A stretch of DNA of 64,000 bases from Bacteroidia bacterium (GTDB lineage Bacteria; Bacteroidota; Ignavibacteria; SZUA-365): assembly GCA_027493955.1 (NCBI GenBank), contig JAOSJT010000001.1, positions 573,131 through 637,130 on the forward strand, in the 5' to 3' direction. Each line of letters begins with the position of its first letter. The first letter of the stretch is position 1. The position numbers were made by a program, and so were the translations under genes. Under the pieces are notes generated by a model. That model worked only from the letters and a program-made list of their open reading frames with translations. It ran no database searches and was not told the origin of the DNA. Below are positions 27,067-36,126 of this stretch, piece after piece.

Positions 27067-27245
27067 ACAGGGGAAAACGTTCACGCGTGCAGAGTTGAAA
27101 ACGCTACGACGACCCGTCGAACGCTCCGCTCCGAGATTTCGGGAAGGCGGAAATGATCCGCGCACTTCCGTGATTTTACGCGTAAGGTAGAAATTCATTT
27201 TCCCATGTCGTACATTGGACGCATTGAACCTTTGTCCCGTTACAC

Positions 27246-27257
27246 TTCACGCGTGAA
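27246..27257. promoter_or_regulatory. 12-bp palindrome TTCACGCGTGAA upstream of Fe-SOD (possible operator)
   Basis: A perfect palindrome about 90 bases before the superoxide dismutase start. Related ACGCGT-centred copies occur at 27080-27089 and 27176-27185, spaced 96 and 70 bases apart. Repeated dyads of one core in one gap suggest binding of a dimeric regulator; no binding protein can be named. Confidence 0.4.
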
Positions 27258-27345
27258 CAGTTACACGAGGATGACCGAATCCTCAAATCGTAATTCATAC
27301 TTCGTCAATCGTACACCCCTTTTCCAATAAACACCAGGAGTTCCC

Positions 27346-27933
27346 ATGTCTTTCATCCTCCCCGATCTTCCGTTTCCCAAGGACGCGCTCAAGCCGTTTC
27401 TGACCGAGGAAACGTTTGACTACCATCACGGCAAGCATCATGCCGCATATGTGACCAACGCGAACAATCTCGCCAAGGACACCCCATACGACGATCTTTC
27501 CCTGGATGATGCCATCCTCCGCGCCGCGGCGGAAAGCCACACCGGCATGTTCAACAATACCGCGCAGATCTGGAATCACACATTCTTCTGGAATTGCATG
27601 TCCCCGAGCGGCGGCGGCGCACCGACAGGACGCATCGGCGAACTGATCACGCGCGATTTCGAGTCCTTCGACGCCTTCAAGGAGCAATTCACGAAGGCGG
27701 CCGTCACGCTGTTCGGCTCCGGCTGGGGCTGGCTTGCGCTTAACGGCGAAGGAAAGCTGGAACTCATGCCGCTCTCCAATGCCGACACACCCATGCGGCA
27801 CAATAAGAAAGCGCTGCTCACCGTTGATGTGTGGGAGCACGCCTACTACATCGACTATCGCAATGCTCGTCCGAAATTCGTCGAAGGATTCTGGGACGTG
27901 GTCAACTGGGAGTGGGTGAACAGCCAGTTGTGA
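27346..27933 (+). CDS. sodB: Superoxide dismutase, Fe type
   Basis: A 195-aa cytoplasmic enzyme that dismutes superoxide. The four metal ligands are H27, H78, D161 and H165 (DVWEHAYYIDY). Q74 in NNTAQIWNH sits at the position typical of iron rather than manganese enzymes, and the GGGAPTG and GSGWGWL signatures also favour iron. Length is normal for the iron family. The start follows an AGGAG site about 6 bases upstream. With rubrerythrin in the same window it indicates an organism that meets oxygen without relying on it alone. It ends at a perfect hairpin terminator. Confidence 0.97.
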   Translation: MSFILPDLPFPKDALKPFLTEETFDYHHGKHHAAYVTNANNLAKDTPYDDLSLDDAILRAAAESHTGMFNNTAQIWNHTFFWNCMSPSGGGAPTGRIGELITRDFESFDAFKEQFTKAAVTLFGSGWGWLALNGEGKLELMPLSNADTPMRHNKKALLTVDVWEHAYYIDYRNARPKFVEGFWDVVNWEWVNSQL

Positions 27934-27963
27934 CCGTGAACCGAGTCACAAGTGAAATGTGAA

Positions 27964-28007
27964 ATGAGAAAGGGGCGCACGGCGAAAGCAACGCGCCCCT
28001 TTCTCAT
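27964..28007. terminator. Bidirectional hairpin between Fe-SOD and an outer-membrane gene
   Basis: A perfect 15-bp stem (27964-27978 with 27993-28007) around a 14-base loop at a convergent junction. The bases just before it (27950-27970) are three loose heptamers (AAGTGAA, ATGTGAA, ATGAGAA), so this hairpin too is attached to a short period-7 tract. Confidence 0.85.
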
Positions 28008-28038
28008 ATTCCTTCGTGCAGGATCCAACTTCAGAGCT

Positions 28039-28917
28039 TCATCGTCCGCCGCTTCGCGTTTCATCATCTCCCCAGAAACGCATCCGCAACGAACATCCCG
28101 CCGCGAGATAGTATTCGCTTTCGTCGCGGGGGAAAGGGCGGTGCGGGACCGTGAGCGTGTACCCCGCGGAGAGATCGAGTTGCACATCCGGATCGACGAG
28201 CCATGTGAAGCCGCCATCGAAGCGGTGCACCGGCTCTGTGCCGGCGCCCAGGTCGCCATACAGTTCCACGTATGCTCCGACGACATCGGTCAGTGAGGAG
28301 CCGAGGGCCACGGAGTAGAAGCCAACGTAATCCCGGAGACTCCCTTCAAAGGCCATTCCGAGATTGTACCCCAGCGAAAAATGGTCACTGAGCGTGTGCG
28401 AACAGGCGAACCGCGCTTCGGGGATATAGTGTTCGATGTCGAACTCCGCGGCTCCCGATCCGGGGATAGCGAGCATGAAAATGAACGCTGCTTCGGGCAG
28501 GATGCCATGCTCCTCGCGGAGCGCGGTTTTCAGACCCGCGGAAAGCGGGACGAAGCCGTGTTCGTTTATCACACGAGGCAGAAGGTATTCCTCGGCCCGG
28601 GAAAGGTGATTGAAGTCGCTCCAGTGATCGACATATCGGTACCCGAGTTCGAGACGCAATTCGTAATTGGTAGCGAAACCAAAGCGGAACAACGCGTCCG
28701 GATTGGCGAACTCCGTCTCTTCCAGGAAGGTCCTGCCGTCACTGCTGAAGCGCAGATCGCTGCGGGATAATCCTATCTCGACCTGCAACCATCCCGTCGG
28801 CACGACGGAAGAGGTTTCGGTCTGATCCGGACGGTCCGTTGCCATGTCTTGTTGCGCAAAAGCCACGGTGCTGAAGATGGCCCATACAGGCAGGAGGAAG
28901 GCGCGCAAGCGATGCAT
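28039..28917 (-). CDS. Outer-membrane transporter-like barrel (phenol-degradation MetA-like family)
   Basis: A 292-aa exported barrel protein with signal peptide (about 1-22, ending TVAFAQ). The opening DMATDRPDQTETSSVVPTGWLQVEIGL is characteristic of a widespread outer-membrane family annotated as MetA-like/transporter. Alternating strands follow throughout. Function in this family is mostly unknown; transport of hydrophobic compounds is suggested only by a distant phenol-pathway member. The start at 28917 is chosen because a promoter at 28942-28972 lies just upstream and the signal peptide begins there. Monocistronic. Confidence 0.82.
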   Translation of the reverse strand: MHRLRAFLLPVWAIFSTVAFAQQDMATDRPDQTETSSVVPTGWLQVEIGLSRSDLRFSSDGRTFLEETEFANPDALFRFGFATNYELRLELGYRYVDHWSDFNHLSRAEEYLLPRVINEHGFVPLSAGLKTALREEHGILPEAAFIFMLAIPGSGAAEFDIEHYIPEARFACSHTLSDHFSLGYNLGMAFEGSLRDYVGFYSVALGSSLTDVVGAYVELYGDLGAGTEPVHRFDGGFTWLVDPDVQLDLSAGYTLTVPHRPFPRDESEYYLAAGCSLRMRFWGDDETRSGGR

Positions 28918-28941
28918 TGAACAGACTCCATAAGGAAAAAA

Positions 28942-28972
28942 CCAAGCTACGCAGGGTCTCTCATCCGTACAA
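28942..28972 (-). promoter_or_regulatory. Promoter of the MetA-like outer-membrane gene
   Basis: Minus strand TTG (28972-28970), 20 bases, TAGCTTGG (28949-28942). It rules out a start codon at 28977, which would lie upstream of it. Confidence 0.6.
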
Positions 28973-29164
28973 GGCATTTTTCGGGCTACACCGTATGTTG
29001 CCCTCGAACGCGGTCGCCTGGACGGAACGCGGCTGTCGGCACCGTCGCGTGTCTTCCGTCTCGTGCACGTGTGCGCAACAGCGGATCAGGAAACGGACGA
29101 AATGGAAACCGCAATCGCAAGAAATTTCAAGGGTTTAGCATACTTTGGCGCATGACGTTCTACC

Positions 29165-29195
29165 TTGAAAAATCCCGCATTTCGCCGTACATTTC
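29165..29195 (+). promoter_or_regulatory. Promoter of the PHP-purF operon
   Basis: TTG (29165-29167), 20 bases, TACATTTC (29188-29195). An ATG at 29196 touches the -7 box and would precede the transcript start, so the next in-frame ATG at 29226 is the likely start. Confidence 0.7.
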
Positions 29196-29225
29196 ATGTT
29201 TGTTCCCTGCGAATTACGAGGTCGC

Positions 29226-30290
29226 ATGTACGAATATATTGGCGCTGTGCACATCCATTCCCGATACTCCGACGGTACCGGGGAGATGGGCGATATTGTG
29301 CGTTTCGCCGGCGAGGTAGGCCTCGATTTCATCATGACAAGCGATCACAATACCCTTCGGCCAAAAATCGATGGCTGGGAGGGATGGCACGAAGATGTGA
29401 TGCTGCTCATCGGCTACGAGATCAATGACCGCAAGGACCGCAACCATTACCTCGCTTTCGGTCTCGATAAAACCGTGGGGGTGCGCATTTCCGCGCAGGA
29501 GTACGTCCGGCGCGTGAAGGAACAGGGCGGCATAGGCTTCATCGCCCATCCGGACGAACAGCGCGGCAGCATGCCCGAGCATCCGCCGTATCCATGGCTT
29601 GCGTGGGACACCGAAGATTTTGACGGCATCGAGATCTGGAATCACATGAGCGAGTGGATGGAGGGGTTGACCGAGGAGAACAAATTTCAGCGGTTTATCC
29701 ATCCTCTCAAGTCCATAACCGCGCCGCCGGAGGTCACGCTTCGGCGTTGGGACGAGCTGAGCCGCACCCGACGTGTGGTGGGCATCGGCGGTACCGACGC
29801 GCACGCGCACAAGGCGGACATCATGGGCTTTTTCGACGTGGAGGTTTTCCCGTACAAGGTCATGTTCAAATCCATCCGCACCCATGTACTGCTCGACGAG
29901 GCAATACACCGCCGCAGCGCCGCACATTTCGAAGAGGACAAGTGGAAGATCTATGAAGCCTTGCGGCACGGACGTTGCTTCGTGGCCAACTCCTATCACG
30001 GTGACGCGCGGGGATTCTCCTTCTACGCCACCTCCGCGACCGAGACCCTGCAACAGGGAGATTGGACGGAGTTCAAGGGTCCCGGGACGCTGGCGCTGCA
30101 TATCGAACTGCCTCAACCCGCACGTGTGCGTCTCCTCCGCAACGGGGCCCTGATCCGGGAGGAGATCGCCAAAGAACTGCTTCACACCGTCGCCGAGCCC
30201 GGCGCATGGCGCGTCGAGGCCTGGCTGGACGACAAAGGCTGGATTTTTTCCAATCACATACGCATCGGCAACCCGGACGGGACCTGCTGA
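29226..30290 (+). CDS. PHP-domain metal-dependent phosphoesterase
   Basis: A 354-aa protein with an N-terminal PHP (polymerase and histidinol phosphatase) domain. Metal-binding motifs are GAVHIHSRYSDG (H9, H11, D16), TSDHNT, IAHPDEQ and GGTDAHAH near residue 195. About 230-280 holds a helical insertion, and the last 80 residues form a beta-sandwich-like tail (LALHIELPQPARVRLLRNG, GAWRVEAWL). Such proteins hydrolyse phosphate esters, but the substrate is unknown. The stop codon overlaps a possible start of purF (TGATG), so it is cotranscribed with a purine gene; a nucleotide-related substrate is possible but unproven. Confidence 0.85.
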   Translation: MYEYIGAVHIHSRYSDGTGEMGDIVRFAGEVGLDFIMTSDHNTLRPKIDGWEGWHEDVMLLIGYEINDRKDRNHYLAFGLDKTVGVRISAQEYVRRVKEQGGIGFIAHPDEQRGSMPEHPPYPWLAWDTEDFDGIEIWNHMSEWMEGLTEENKFQRFIHPLKSITAPPEVTLRRWDELSRTRRVVGIGGTDAHAHKADIMGFFDVEVFPYKVMFKSIRTHVLLDEAIHRRSAAHFEEDKWKIYEALRHGRCFVANSYHGDARGFSFYATSATETLQQGDWTEFKGPGTLALHIELPQPARVRLLRNGALIREEIAKELLHTVAEPGAWRVEAWLDDKGWIFSNHIRIGNPDGTC

Positions 30291-30325
30291 TGTACATCCG
30301 GTTTCATGAGGAAACCACAAGGCAC

Positions 30326-31840
30326 ATGAATCGCGTAATCAATTCCCGACTTCCGAATTCCGAAGAAATTGACAAACCCCAATCCAATTGCGGCGTGGTG
30401 GGCATCTATGGCGATCCCTCGGCCAGCACCCTCACGTACTACGGATTGCATTCCCTGCAGCATCGCGGTCAGGAGGCAAGCGGCATCGTATCCTGTCCGA
30501 TAGCCGCGGACGGCGCGCGCGGTGGGAAGCTTCGTATCCACAAGGGACCCGGCCTGGTGACGGAGGTGTTTTCCGATCAGAATCTACTCACGGAACTGCT
30601 TACCGGAGAAGTCGCGATCGGGCATAACCGTTACTCCACCACGGGTTCGGACAATCTGGAGAATATTCAACCGTTTCTCGTCAATTATCGCGACGGACAG
30701 CTCGCTGTGGCGCATAACGGGAATCTGACGAATACGCGCGCCCTGCGCAGCCGGCTGCAGGAAGAGGGTACCATTTTCCAGACCTCTACGGACACGGAGG
30801 TCATTCTCCACCTCACCGCGCGCAGCGCAGCCGCCACACCCGAAGACCGCATCATGGACGCGCTCAACACCGTACAGGGCGCCTTTTCGCTGGTAATGCT
30901 GCATGACGATACGCTTATCGCCGCCCGCGATCCGCATGGATTCCGACCGCTTTGCCTCGGCCGTCGTGGTTCCGCATGGGTGGTGGCCTCGGAAACCTGC
31001 GCTCTGGATATTATGCAGGCCGAGTATGTGCGCGACGTGGAGCCGGGAGAAGTGTTGTTCTTTGACAAGCGGATGCGCAGCACGGGTGAGCCCACAGCAC
31101 GCAGACTGGATTTCAGGGCCGAGAAGTATCACCACTGCATCTTCGAGTACATTTATTTTTCCAGACCCGATTCACGCGTGTTCGGCGAAAATGTGGATAA
31201 GATCCGCCGTCGTCTGGGCAAGGCGCTCGCCGAAGAGCATCCGGTGGAAGGGACACCCGAAGATCCCGCTTTCGTCATGGCGGTGCCGGACAGCAGTAAC
31301 ACCGCAGCCATTGGATTTCAGCGCAGCAGTTACAAGCAGGGGATCGAAGCGCGTTACGAAATCGGTCTCATTCGCAATCACTACATCGGACGTACCTTCA
31401 TACAGCCCGGCCAGGAAAAACGCGAAATGAAGGTGCGCATGAAGTTCAACACGGTGAAAGGTGTGGTGGAGGACCGCAAAGTGGTTATCATCGACGACTC
31501 CATCGTACGCGGCACGACAAGCCGCCTGCTTATCAACCTCGTGCGCGAGGCCCGGCCGCGGGAGTTGCACGTGCGCATCAGTTCTCCGCCCATCATGAAG
31601 CCCTGTCCCTATGGCATGGATTTCCCGAGCAGCGACGAACTCATCGCACCGCAGAACGACGGCGACGTGGACGCGATTCGCAGGGAAATCGGAGCGGATT
31701 CGCTCGGTTACCTGTCCATCGAGAAAATGCTGGGCACAGTGCCGCATGAAGGGAAAAGCGGCTGGTGTACCGGCTGCTTCAATGGCGACTATCCTGTTCC
31801 CGTAGAGGAAAACATGCGCAAGGATGAGCACGAGGTGTGA
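30326..31840 (+). CDS. purF: Amidophosphoribosyltransferase
   Basis: A 504-aa enzyme for the first committed step of purine synthesis (PRPP plus glutamine to phosphoribosylamine). The N-terminal nucleophile is C22 in SNCGVVGIYG, exposed after removal of a short propeptide, as in the Bacillus-type enzyme. Glutaminase signatures are HSLQHRGQEASGI, GHNRYSTTG and AHNGNLTN. The phosphoribosyltransferase PRPP loop is VVIIDDSIVRGTTS. The start at 30326 gives a 21-residue propeptide with an AAGG site upstream; an alternative ATG at 30290 overlaps the PHP gene stop and would add 12 residues. Cysteines near residue 252 and the C-terminal CTGC resemble iron-sulfur ligands of the Bacillus-type enzyme. 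Confidence 0.95.
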   Translation: MNRVINSRLPNSEEIDKPQSNCGVVGIYGDPSASTLTYYGLHSLQHRGQEASGIVSCPIAADGARGGKLRIHKGPGLVTEVFSDQNLLTELLTGEVAIGHNRYSTTGSDNLENIQPFLVNYRDGQLAVAHNGNLTNTRALRSRLQEEGTIFQTSTDTEVILHLTARSAAATPEDRIMDALNTVQGAFSLVMLHDDTLIAARDPHGFRPLCLGRRGSAWVVASETCALDIMQAEYVRDVEPGEVLFFDKRMRSTGEPTARRLDFRAEKYHHCIFEYIYFSRPDSRVFGENVDKIRRRLGKALAEEHPVEGTPEDPAFVMAVPDSSNTAAIGFQRSSYKQGIEARYEIGLIRNHYIGRTFIQPGQEKREMKVRMKFNTVKGVVEDRKVVIIDDSIVRGTTSRLLINLVREARPRELHVRISSPPIMKPCPYGMDFPSSDELIAPQNDGDVDAIRREIGADSLGYLSIEKMLGTVPHEGKSGWCTGCFNGDYPVPVEENMRKDEHEV

Positions 31841-34800
31841 TGCGGCTCCGCGTGATCATAGTGCTCCTCCTGTTGAGCTGCGGAGGTCTGGTCGCCATGG
31901 CACAAGACATCCCTCAGCCGCGTCGCATCGTGCTCCGGCTGGGCGCAGCGCACACACCATCGTTCACCGCCAACGGCGGCGTGCTCCTGCCGCCCGGTAT
32001 CGCGGCTGTGCTCGGCGAGGCGGGAGCGAACGCGCAACCCTTGCTGCCCGCGACGTCGCTCCGCAAGGGAACGGACGAATTGTCGCGCTTCGTGTGTATT
32101 GATGTTCCGCTGCAGACCGATGTGGAGCAGTTGCTTGCCGCCCTGCAAGACCGTCCGGAAGTGGAATATGCCGAACGTGACAAGTGGTATCAGGTCCATG
32201 GCGTGCCGAACGATTCCGCCTGGGCCTCGCAGTGGGGCGCGCAACGCGTCGGAATACCGGCCGCGTGGGACGTGACTTCCGGGGATCCCGCCATAATCAT
32301 CGGCGTCATTGACACGGGCGTTGACGATGCGCATCCTGATCTCCATGGTCAGTTGTGGATCAACGCTGCGGAGGATCTGAACGGCGACGGCTTGTTCCAG
32401 CCCTGGCCCTCCACGGAGTTGCGTGAAGGTATCGCCGGTGACCTGGACGGTGTGGACAACGACGGAAACGGCTTTGCGGATGATGTGATCGGCTATGATT
32501 TTGTGGATCAGCGTGCTGTGAGCAACGCTGCGGGGGGCGATTACCGGGATCCCGATCCCATCCCCTACGATGATATGGGGCACGGAACGAACGTCACCGG
32601 GATTATCGCAGCCAAGGCGAATAACGGCATTGGAATCGCGGGCATTGCTCCCGGTTGTCGCATCATGACGCTGCGTGCCTTCGATGCACGGGGCTTCGGT
32701 GCCGAAAGCGACGTGTCCCGCGCCCTCGCCTACGCCGTTGCAAATGACGCGCGCGTTATCAACATGAGCTTCGGCGATGTGGTGTACTCGCGCGTGTTGC
32801 GCGACGTGATCCGCTATGCCTACGCGCGCGGCGTCGTCATGGTGGCCTCGGCGGGGAATGCGCAGTCCACCGCTCTGCATTATCCCAGTGCCTACGACGA
32901 GACGATTTCGGTCAGTGCAAGCACCGAAGGCGATGTGTTGGCGGGATTTTCGAATTACGGTTCCACCATTGACCTCGCGGCTCCCGGTTCGGACATACGC
33001 ACGACAGACCGCGAAGGGCGTTATACCGGTTTTTATGGAACCTCGGCATCCGCACCGTTTGTGGCCGCCGCTGCCGCCCTGTTGCTCAGCCGCGACGACA
33101 AACTGTCGCCGGAGGAAGTGCGCGGCATTCTCATCGCCTCCGCGGAGGATCTTGGGGCCTCCGGCTGGGACGAACGTTTCGGAGCGGGGTTACTGCGCGT
33201 GGACAGAGCCATGCGTCTCGAGCATCCCTCTGTTGTGCGCATCACGTCACCGCGCACCGATGCGGCCACGAATGCCTCCAGCATCGTCGTTCTCGGTACG
33301 GCTGCCTCTCCCGTGATGTCCGGTTACAAGATGCAATACGGCATGGGCGTGAATCCGCTGCGCTGGACGGACATCACCGGCGTCATACCCCGTCAGCTTG
33401 TGGACGACACACTGTGCGTGTGGAACATTTCCTCCTTGCCCGACACCACTTACACCCTGCGGCTCGCGGCGCTCAGCGACAAAGGCAATTCCCTCGATGA
33501 CCGCATCGTCGTGCACATCGACAGGACGCCGCCGGAAATTCTCGGTGCCTTGCTGGTACCCGCGCTCGACGGCAACGCATACGGCGTCAGTGTAGGCTTC
33601 ACCACGGATGAGCCGACGCTGGGTAAGGTGTGGTACCGCCAGCGGGGCTCTTCGGCACCCTGGACCTGGGCCTCCGCCGAAGGAGCGACGCGCAACAATC
33701 TTTTCGTTGGCACATCGCACGCCATCTTTCTTGGGCCTGATCTCTTCGTCCCCGGCAGAGCGTATGAATTCTACCTGAGCGCCGAGAACGCGGTCGGTCT
33801 CGAAACGCTGTTGAAGGACGAAAATGGCAACAATCTCGAAGTGAACGTCCCCGCGCCGGTTTCGGGTTTTGGCTTTGATCGCGTCCTTCCTGCGCTGCCG
33901 CTGGCGCGTCTTTTCGGCACGGCCGCGGATCTCAATGGCAACGGATGGCCCGAGGCGCTTCTCAACGACCTTTCGGACGACGGACGACTCAAGGCCTGGG
34001 AATACAACGGACTGAGCTTCGAGCGCGTTCAGGGCGTGGAATTGCGGAATGAAATTCCGCGCGGCATCGGCGACGTGACAGCCGACGGACGGCCGGACCT
34101 TCTTACCTCTATTGTCCGGAATGGATTTCTGAATACCGGTGCTGCAGGTGCGTTTCCTTCCACGCGCATCTGGGGCGACAGCAGCGGCGGGCGCTTCTGG
34201 CCCATCACGATAGAGGATGTCACTGGCGATGGCGGCAACGAAGTGCTCGCCATCGTGGACGACAGCACGGTGGGAGTGTTCCGCTGGAACGGCAACGTGC
34301 TGGAGCGCTTCTCCATAATCGTCAATCCCACCGGCGCACCGCCTCCGGGCAACGCCTTCAGCGCACCGCGCGTGGCGGTGGGGGATTTCAACGGCAACGG
34401 CAAGCGGGATCTCCTGTTCGGCGATGCCGACGGGGATTTCTTCATAGCCGAGTATGACGGGTCGGGGAGCTTTCCGGTGATCTGGGGTTCTTCGAACGAT
34501 TTCGTGAACGCCAGCGACTTTGTGGTTGCGGGGGATTTCACCGGTGACGGACGCGATGAATTTGCCGTGGGCTTCCGCACCGATGTAGACGACGTGGTGC
34601 CGTACTGGTTCATGGGAATTTTTCACCTCGACAATCAAAACAAGGCCGAAGCGTTGTGGTCCGGACAGTTCCACGGCGTGGCCGAGAGCAGTCAATACGG
34701 CAGCTTCACGCGCATACAGAACAGTCTCAGCGCGGGAGACCTCGATGGCGATGCGGCGCTTGAAATCGTGCTGAGCGTCTATCCCGAGCTGTACATCATC

Positions 34801-36123
34801 GACTACGATCCGGCGTCGAAGGAATTCAGCCCGGTCTTCCATCTGCCGCTGGTAAACACCAATGCGGCCATTATCACCGACATTGACGGCGACGGCGTGA
34901 ACGAACTCGGCATAGCGCTGGTGGACAGTGTTGTCTGGTATCGAAAAAATATTCCCTACACCGGTCCCGAGCCGCCTCGCGGTATCACCGTCGAGTACGT
35001 GAGCGCAAGCTCGGCGCGCATCGAGTGGACCATCGGCGCTGCCGCTCCGGAATATCGCGTGTACAAGGGTGCCGACGCGGGTTCCATGCAGTTGTTCGGG
35101 ACCTTCCCGGGGAGCGTGTCCTTGCTCGATCCCGCCCTGGTCGAAGGGCAACCGGTGCTCTACGCCGTAACCGCATTCAATCCGGCTGCGACGCCGCAGG
35201 AAAGTCCCCGCGTGTATGCCCGCATGCTGCGGCCGCATCAGACGCCCGTGGTGGACTCCGTGGTGTACGCTCAGCAAGGACAATTGCTCGTGTACGTCAG
35301 TCAGGATATGGGCAGCCAATTGCCTTCGCCGTCGCTGTTCAGGCTCGACGGCGCACGCGAGCCGGTGAGCGTCGCACTCCTCGAGCCGCGGGTGTTGCTT
35401 CTGTCCTTCGGCACACTCAACGACGGCAGCTACGGCCTGTATGTCACCGGGTTGCGTGATGGCGAGGGCATACCGTTCGATGACGCTCTGCTGGGACCGA
35501 TAGAGGTGCGTACGCCCGTCATTAATGCATGCTACATCGAACGTGTGGAGTTTCTGCCGCCGCGCTCGTTCCGGGTGACCTTCAGTGCGCCGGTGGAATC
35601 CGCCAGCGCTTCGGCCGCGGAGAATTACGTATTCGAACCCGGGGGTGTTGCGGAGACGGCCGAACCCGATCCCGAAAATCCGCGAGTGGTGTTGCTCGCG
35701 GTGCGAGGGGATATGCCCATCGGGGCGTTGGGGAAGGAGTACGTGCTGTCTGTGCGTAATGTGCGCTGCTCTTCCGGTTCAGTGATCGGCGACGGCCCCG
35801 GTTCCACTGCCGGCGTGGTACTGAACCGTCAGACGTTGGATGAGGTGTTCGTGTATCCCAATCCGCTACGCCCGGAAGACGCGCAACAGTTCGTCACCTT
35901 TGCCAATCTCACACCGCAGGCGGTCATACGCGTGTACACTGTGTCCGGAATGTTCATCCGCGAAGTTGTGGAGGACGATGGCAATGGCGGCGTGGAATGG
36001 GATTTGCGGGACAGCAACGGCCAACTTGTTCCCGGAGGTGTGTATCTCTTTCGCGCGGAGGGGAAGGACCTTTCCGGCCGGGCCGTTGATCCGAAACTCG
36101 GCAAATTCGCCATCATCAGGTAG
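31840..36123 (+). CDS. Secreted subtilisin-family (S8) peptidase with FG-GAP/VCBS repeats and T9SS sorting domain
   Basis: A 1427-aa exported protease: signal peptide (about 1-22), propeptide-like region (25-120), and S8 catalytic domain (about 135-440). Catalytic residues are D158 in IGVIDTGVD, H248 in MGHGTNVTG and S402 in GTSASAP, with oxyanion N340. Then come bacterial Ig-like strands, about four FG-GAP/VCBS-type calcium-binding repeats (DLNGNGWPE, DVTGDGGNE, DFNGNGKRD, DFTGDGRDE, DLDGDAALE, DIDGDGVNE), and a fibronectin-III-like part (about 1045-1125). A C-terminal Por sorting domain (VYPNPLRPED, VPGGVYLFRAEGKD) closes it. Probably secreted by the type IX system and surface-held. The start overlaps the purF stop (TGATG), an odd operon partner. 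Confidence 0.93.
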   Translation: MRLRVIIVLLLLSCGGLVAMAQDIPQPRRIVLRLGAAHTPSFTANGGVLLPPGIAAVLGEAGANAQPLLPATSLRKGTDELSRFVCIDVPLQTDVEQLLAALQDRPEVEYAERDKWYQVHGVPNDSAWASQWGAQRVGIPAAWDVTSGDPAIIIGVIDTGVDDAHPDLHGQLWINAAEDLNGDGLFQPWPSTELREGIAGDLDGVDNDGNGFADDVIGYDFVDQRAVSNAAGGDYRDPDPIPYDDMGHGTNVTGIIAAKANNGIGIAGIAPGCRIMTLRAFDARGFGAESDVSRALAYAVANDARVINMSFGDVVYSRVLRDVIRYAYARGVVMVASAGNAQSTALHYPSAYDETISVSASTEGDVLAGFSNYGSTIDLAAPGSDIRTTDREGRYTGFYGTSASAPFVAAAAALLLSRDDKLSPEEVRGILIASAEDLGASGWDERFGAGLLRVDRAMRLEHPSVVRITSPRTDAATNASSIVVLGTAASPVMSGYKMQYGMGVNPLRWTDITGVIPRQLVDDTLCVWNISSLPDTTYTLRLAALSDKGNSLDDRIVVHIDRTPPEILGALLVPALDGNAYGVSVGFTTDEPTLGKVWYRQRGSSAPWTWASAEGATRNNLFVGTSHAIFLGPDLFVPGRAYEFYLSAENAVGLETLLKDENGNNLEVNVPAPVSGFGFDRVLPALPLARLFGTAADLNGNGWPEALLNDLSDDGRLKAWEYNGLSFERVQGVELRNEIPRGIGDVTADGRPDLLTSIVRNGFLNTGAAGAFPSTRIWGDSSGGRFWPITIEDVTGDGGNEVLAIVDDSTVGVFRWNGNVLERFSIIVNPTGAPPPGNAFSAPRVAVGDFNGNGKRDLLFGDADGDFFIAEYDGSGSFPVIWGSSNDFVNASDFVVAGDFTGDGRDEFAVGFRTDVDDVVPYWFMGIFHLDNQNKAEALWSGQFHGVAESSQYGSFTRIQNSLSAGDLDGDAALEIVLSVYPELYIIDYDPASKEFSPVFHLPLVNTNAAIITDIDGDGVNELGIALVDSVVWYRKNIPYTGPEPPRGITVEYVSASSARIEWTIGAAAPEYRVYKGADAGSMQLFGTFPGSVSLLDPALVEGQPVLYAVTAFNPAATPQESPRVYARMLRPHQTPVVDSVVYAQQGQLLVYVSQDMGSQLPSPSLFRLDGAREPVSVALLEPRVLLLSFGTLNDGSYGLYVTGLRDGEGIPFDDALLGPIEVRTPVINACYIERVEFLPPRSFRVTFSAPVESASASAAENYVFEPGGVAETAEPDPENPRVVLLAVRGDMPIGALGKEYVLSVRNVRCSSGSVIGDGPGSTAGVVLNRQTLDEVFVYPNPLRPEDAQQFVTFANLTPQAVIRVYTVSGMFIREVVEDDGNGGVEWDLRDSNGQLVPGGVYLFRAEGKDLSGRAVDPKLGKFAIIR

Positions 36124-36126
36124 CGT

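Larger units (their letters stand above)
27025..27345. other. Intergenic region with tRNA promoter and ACGCGT palindromes
   Basis: This 321-base gap between tRNA-Ala (minus) and the Fe-SOD gene (plus) has no gene. It holds the tRNA promoter at 27036-27066 and three ACGCGT-centred palindromes: TTCACGCGTG at 27080-27089, TTACGCGTAA at 27176-27185 and TTCACGCGTGAA at 27246-27257. The Fe-SOD promoter could not be assigned by the TTG-N20-TAnnTT pattern. Confidence 0.5.
28918..29225. other. Divergent promoter region
   Basis: This 308-base region lies between divergent genes. It carries the promoter of the outer-membrane protein (28942-28972, minus) and that of the PHP-purF operon (29165-29195, plus). 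Nothing else recognisable lies between them. Confidence 0.6.

Noticed and set aside
29196-29225. Ten-residue longer start for the PHP protein
   Set aside because: The ATG at 29196 directly abuts the -7 promoter box and would lie upstream of the transcript start.
33247-35319. A 690-codon open frame on the minus strand inside the subtilase gene
   Set aside because: Antisense shadow of the VCBS/Ig part of the peptidase; composition is Arg/His/Val-rich without domain motifs.
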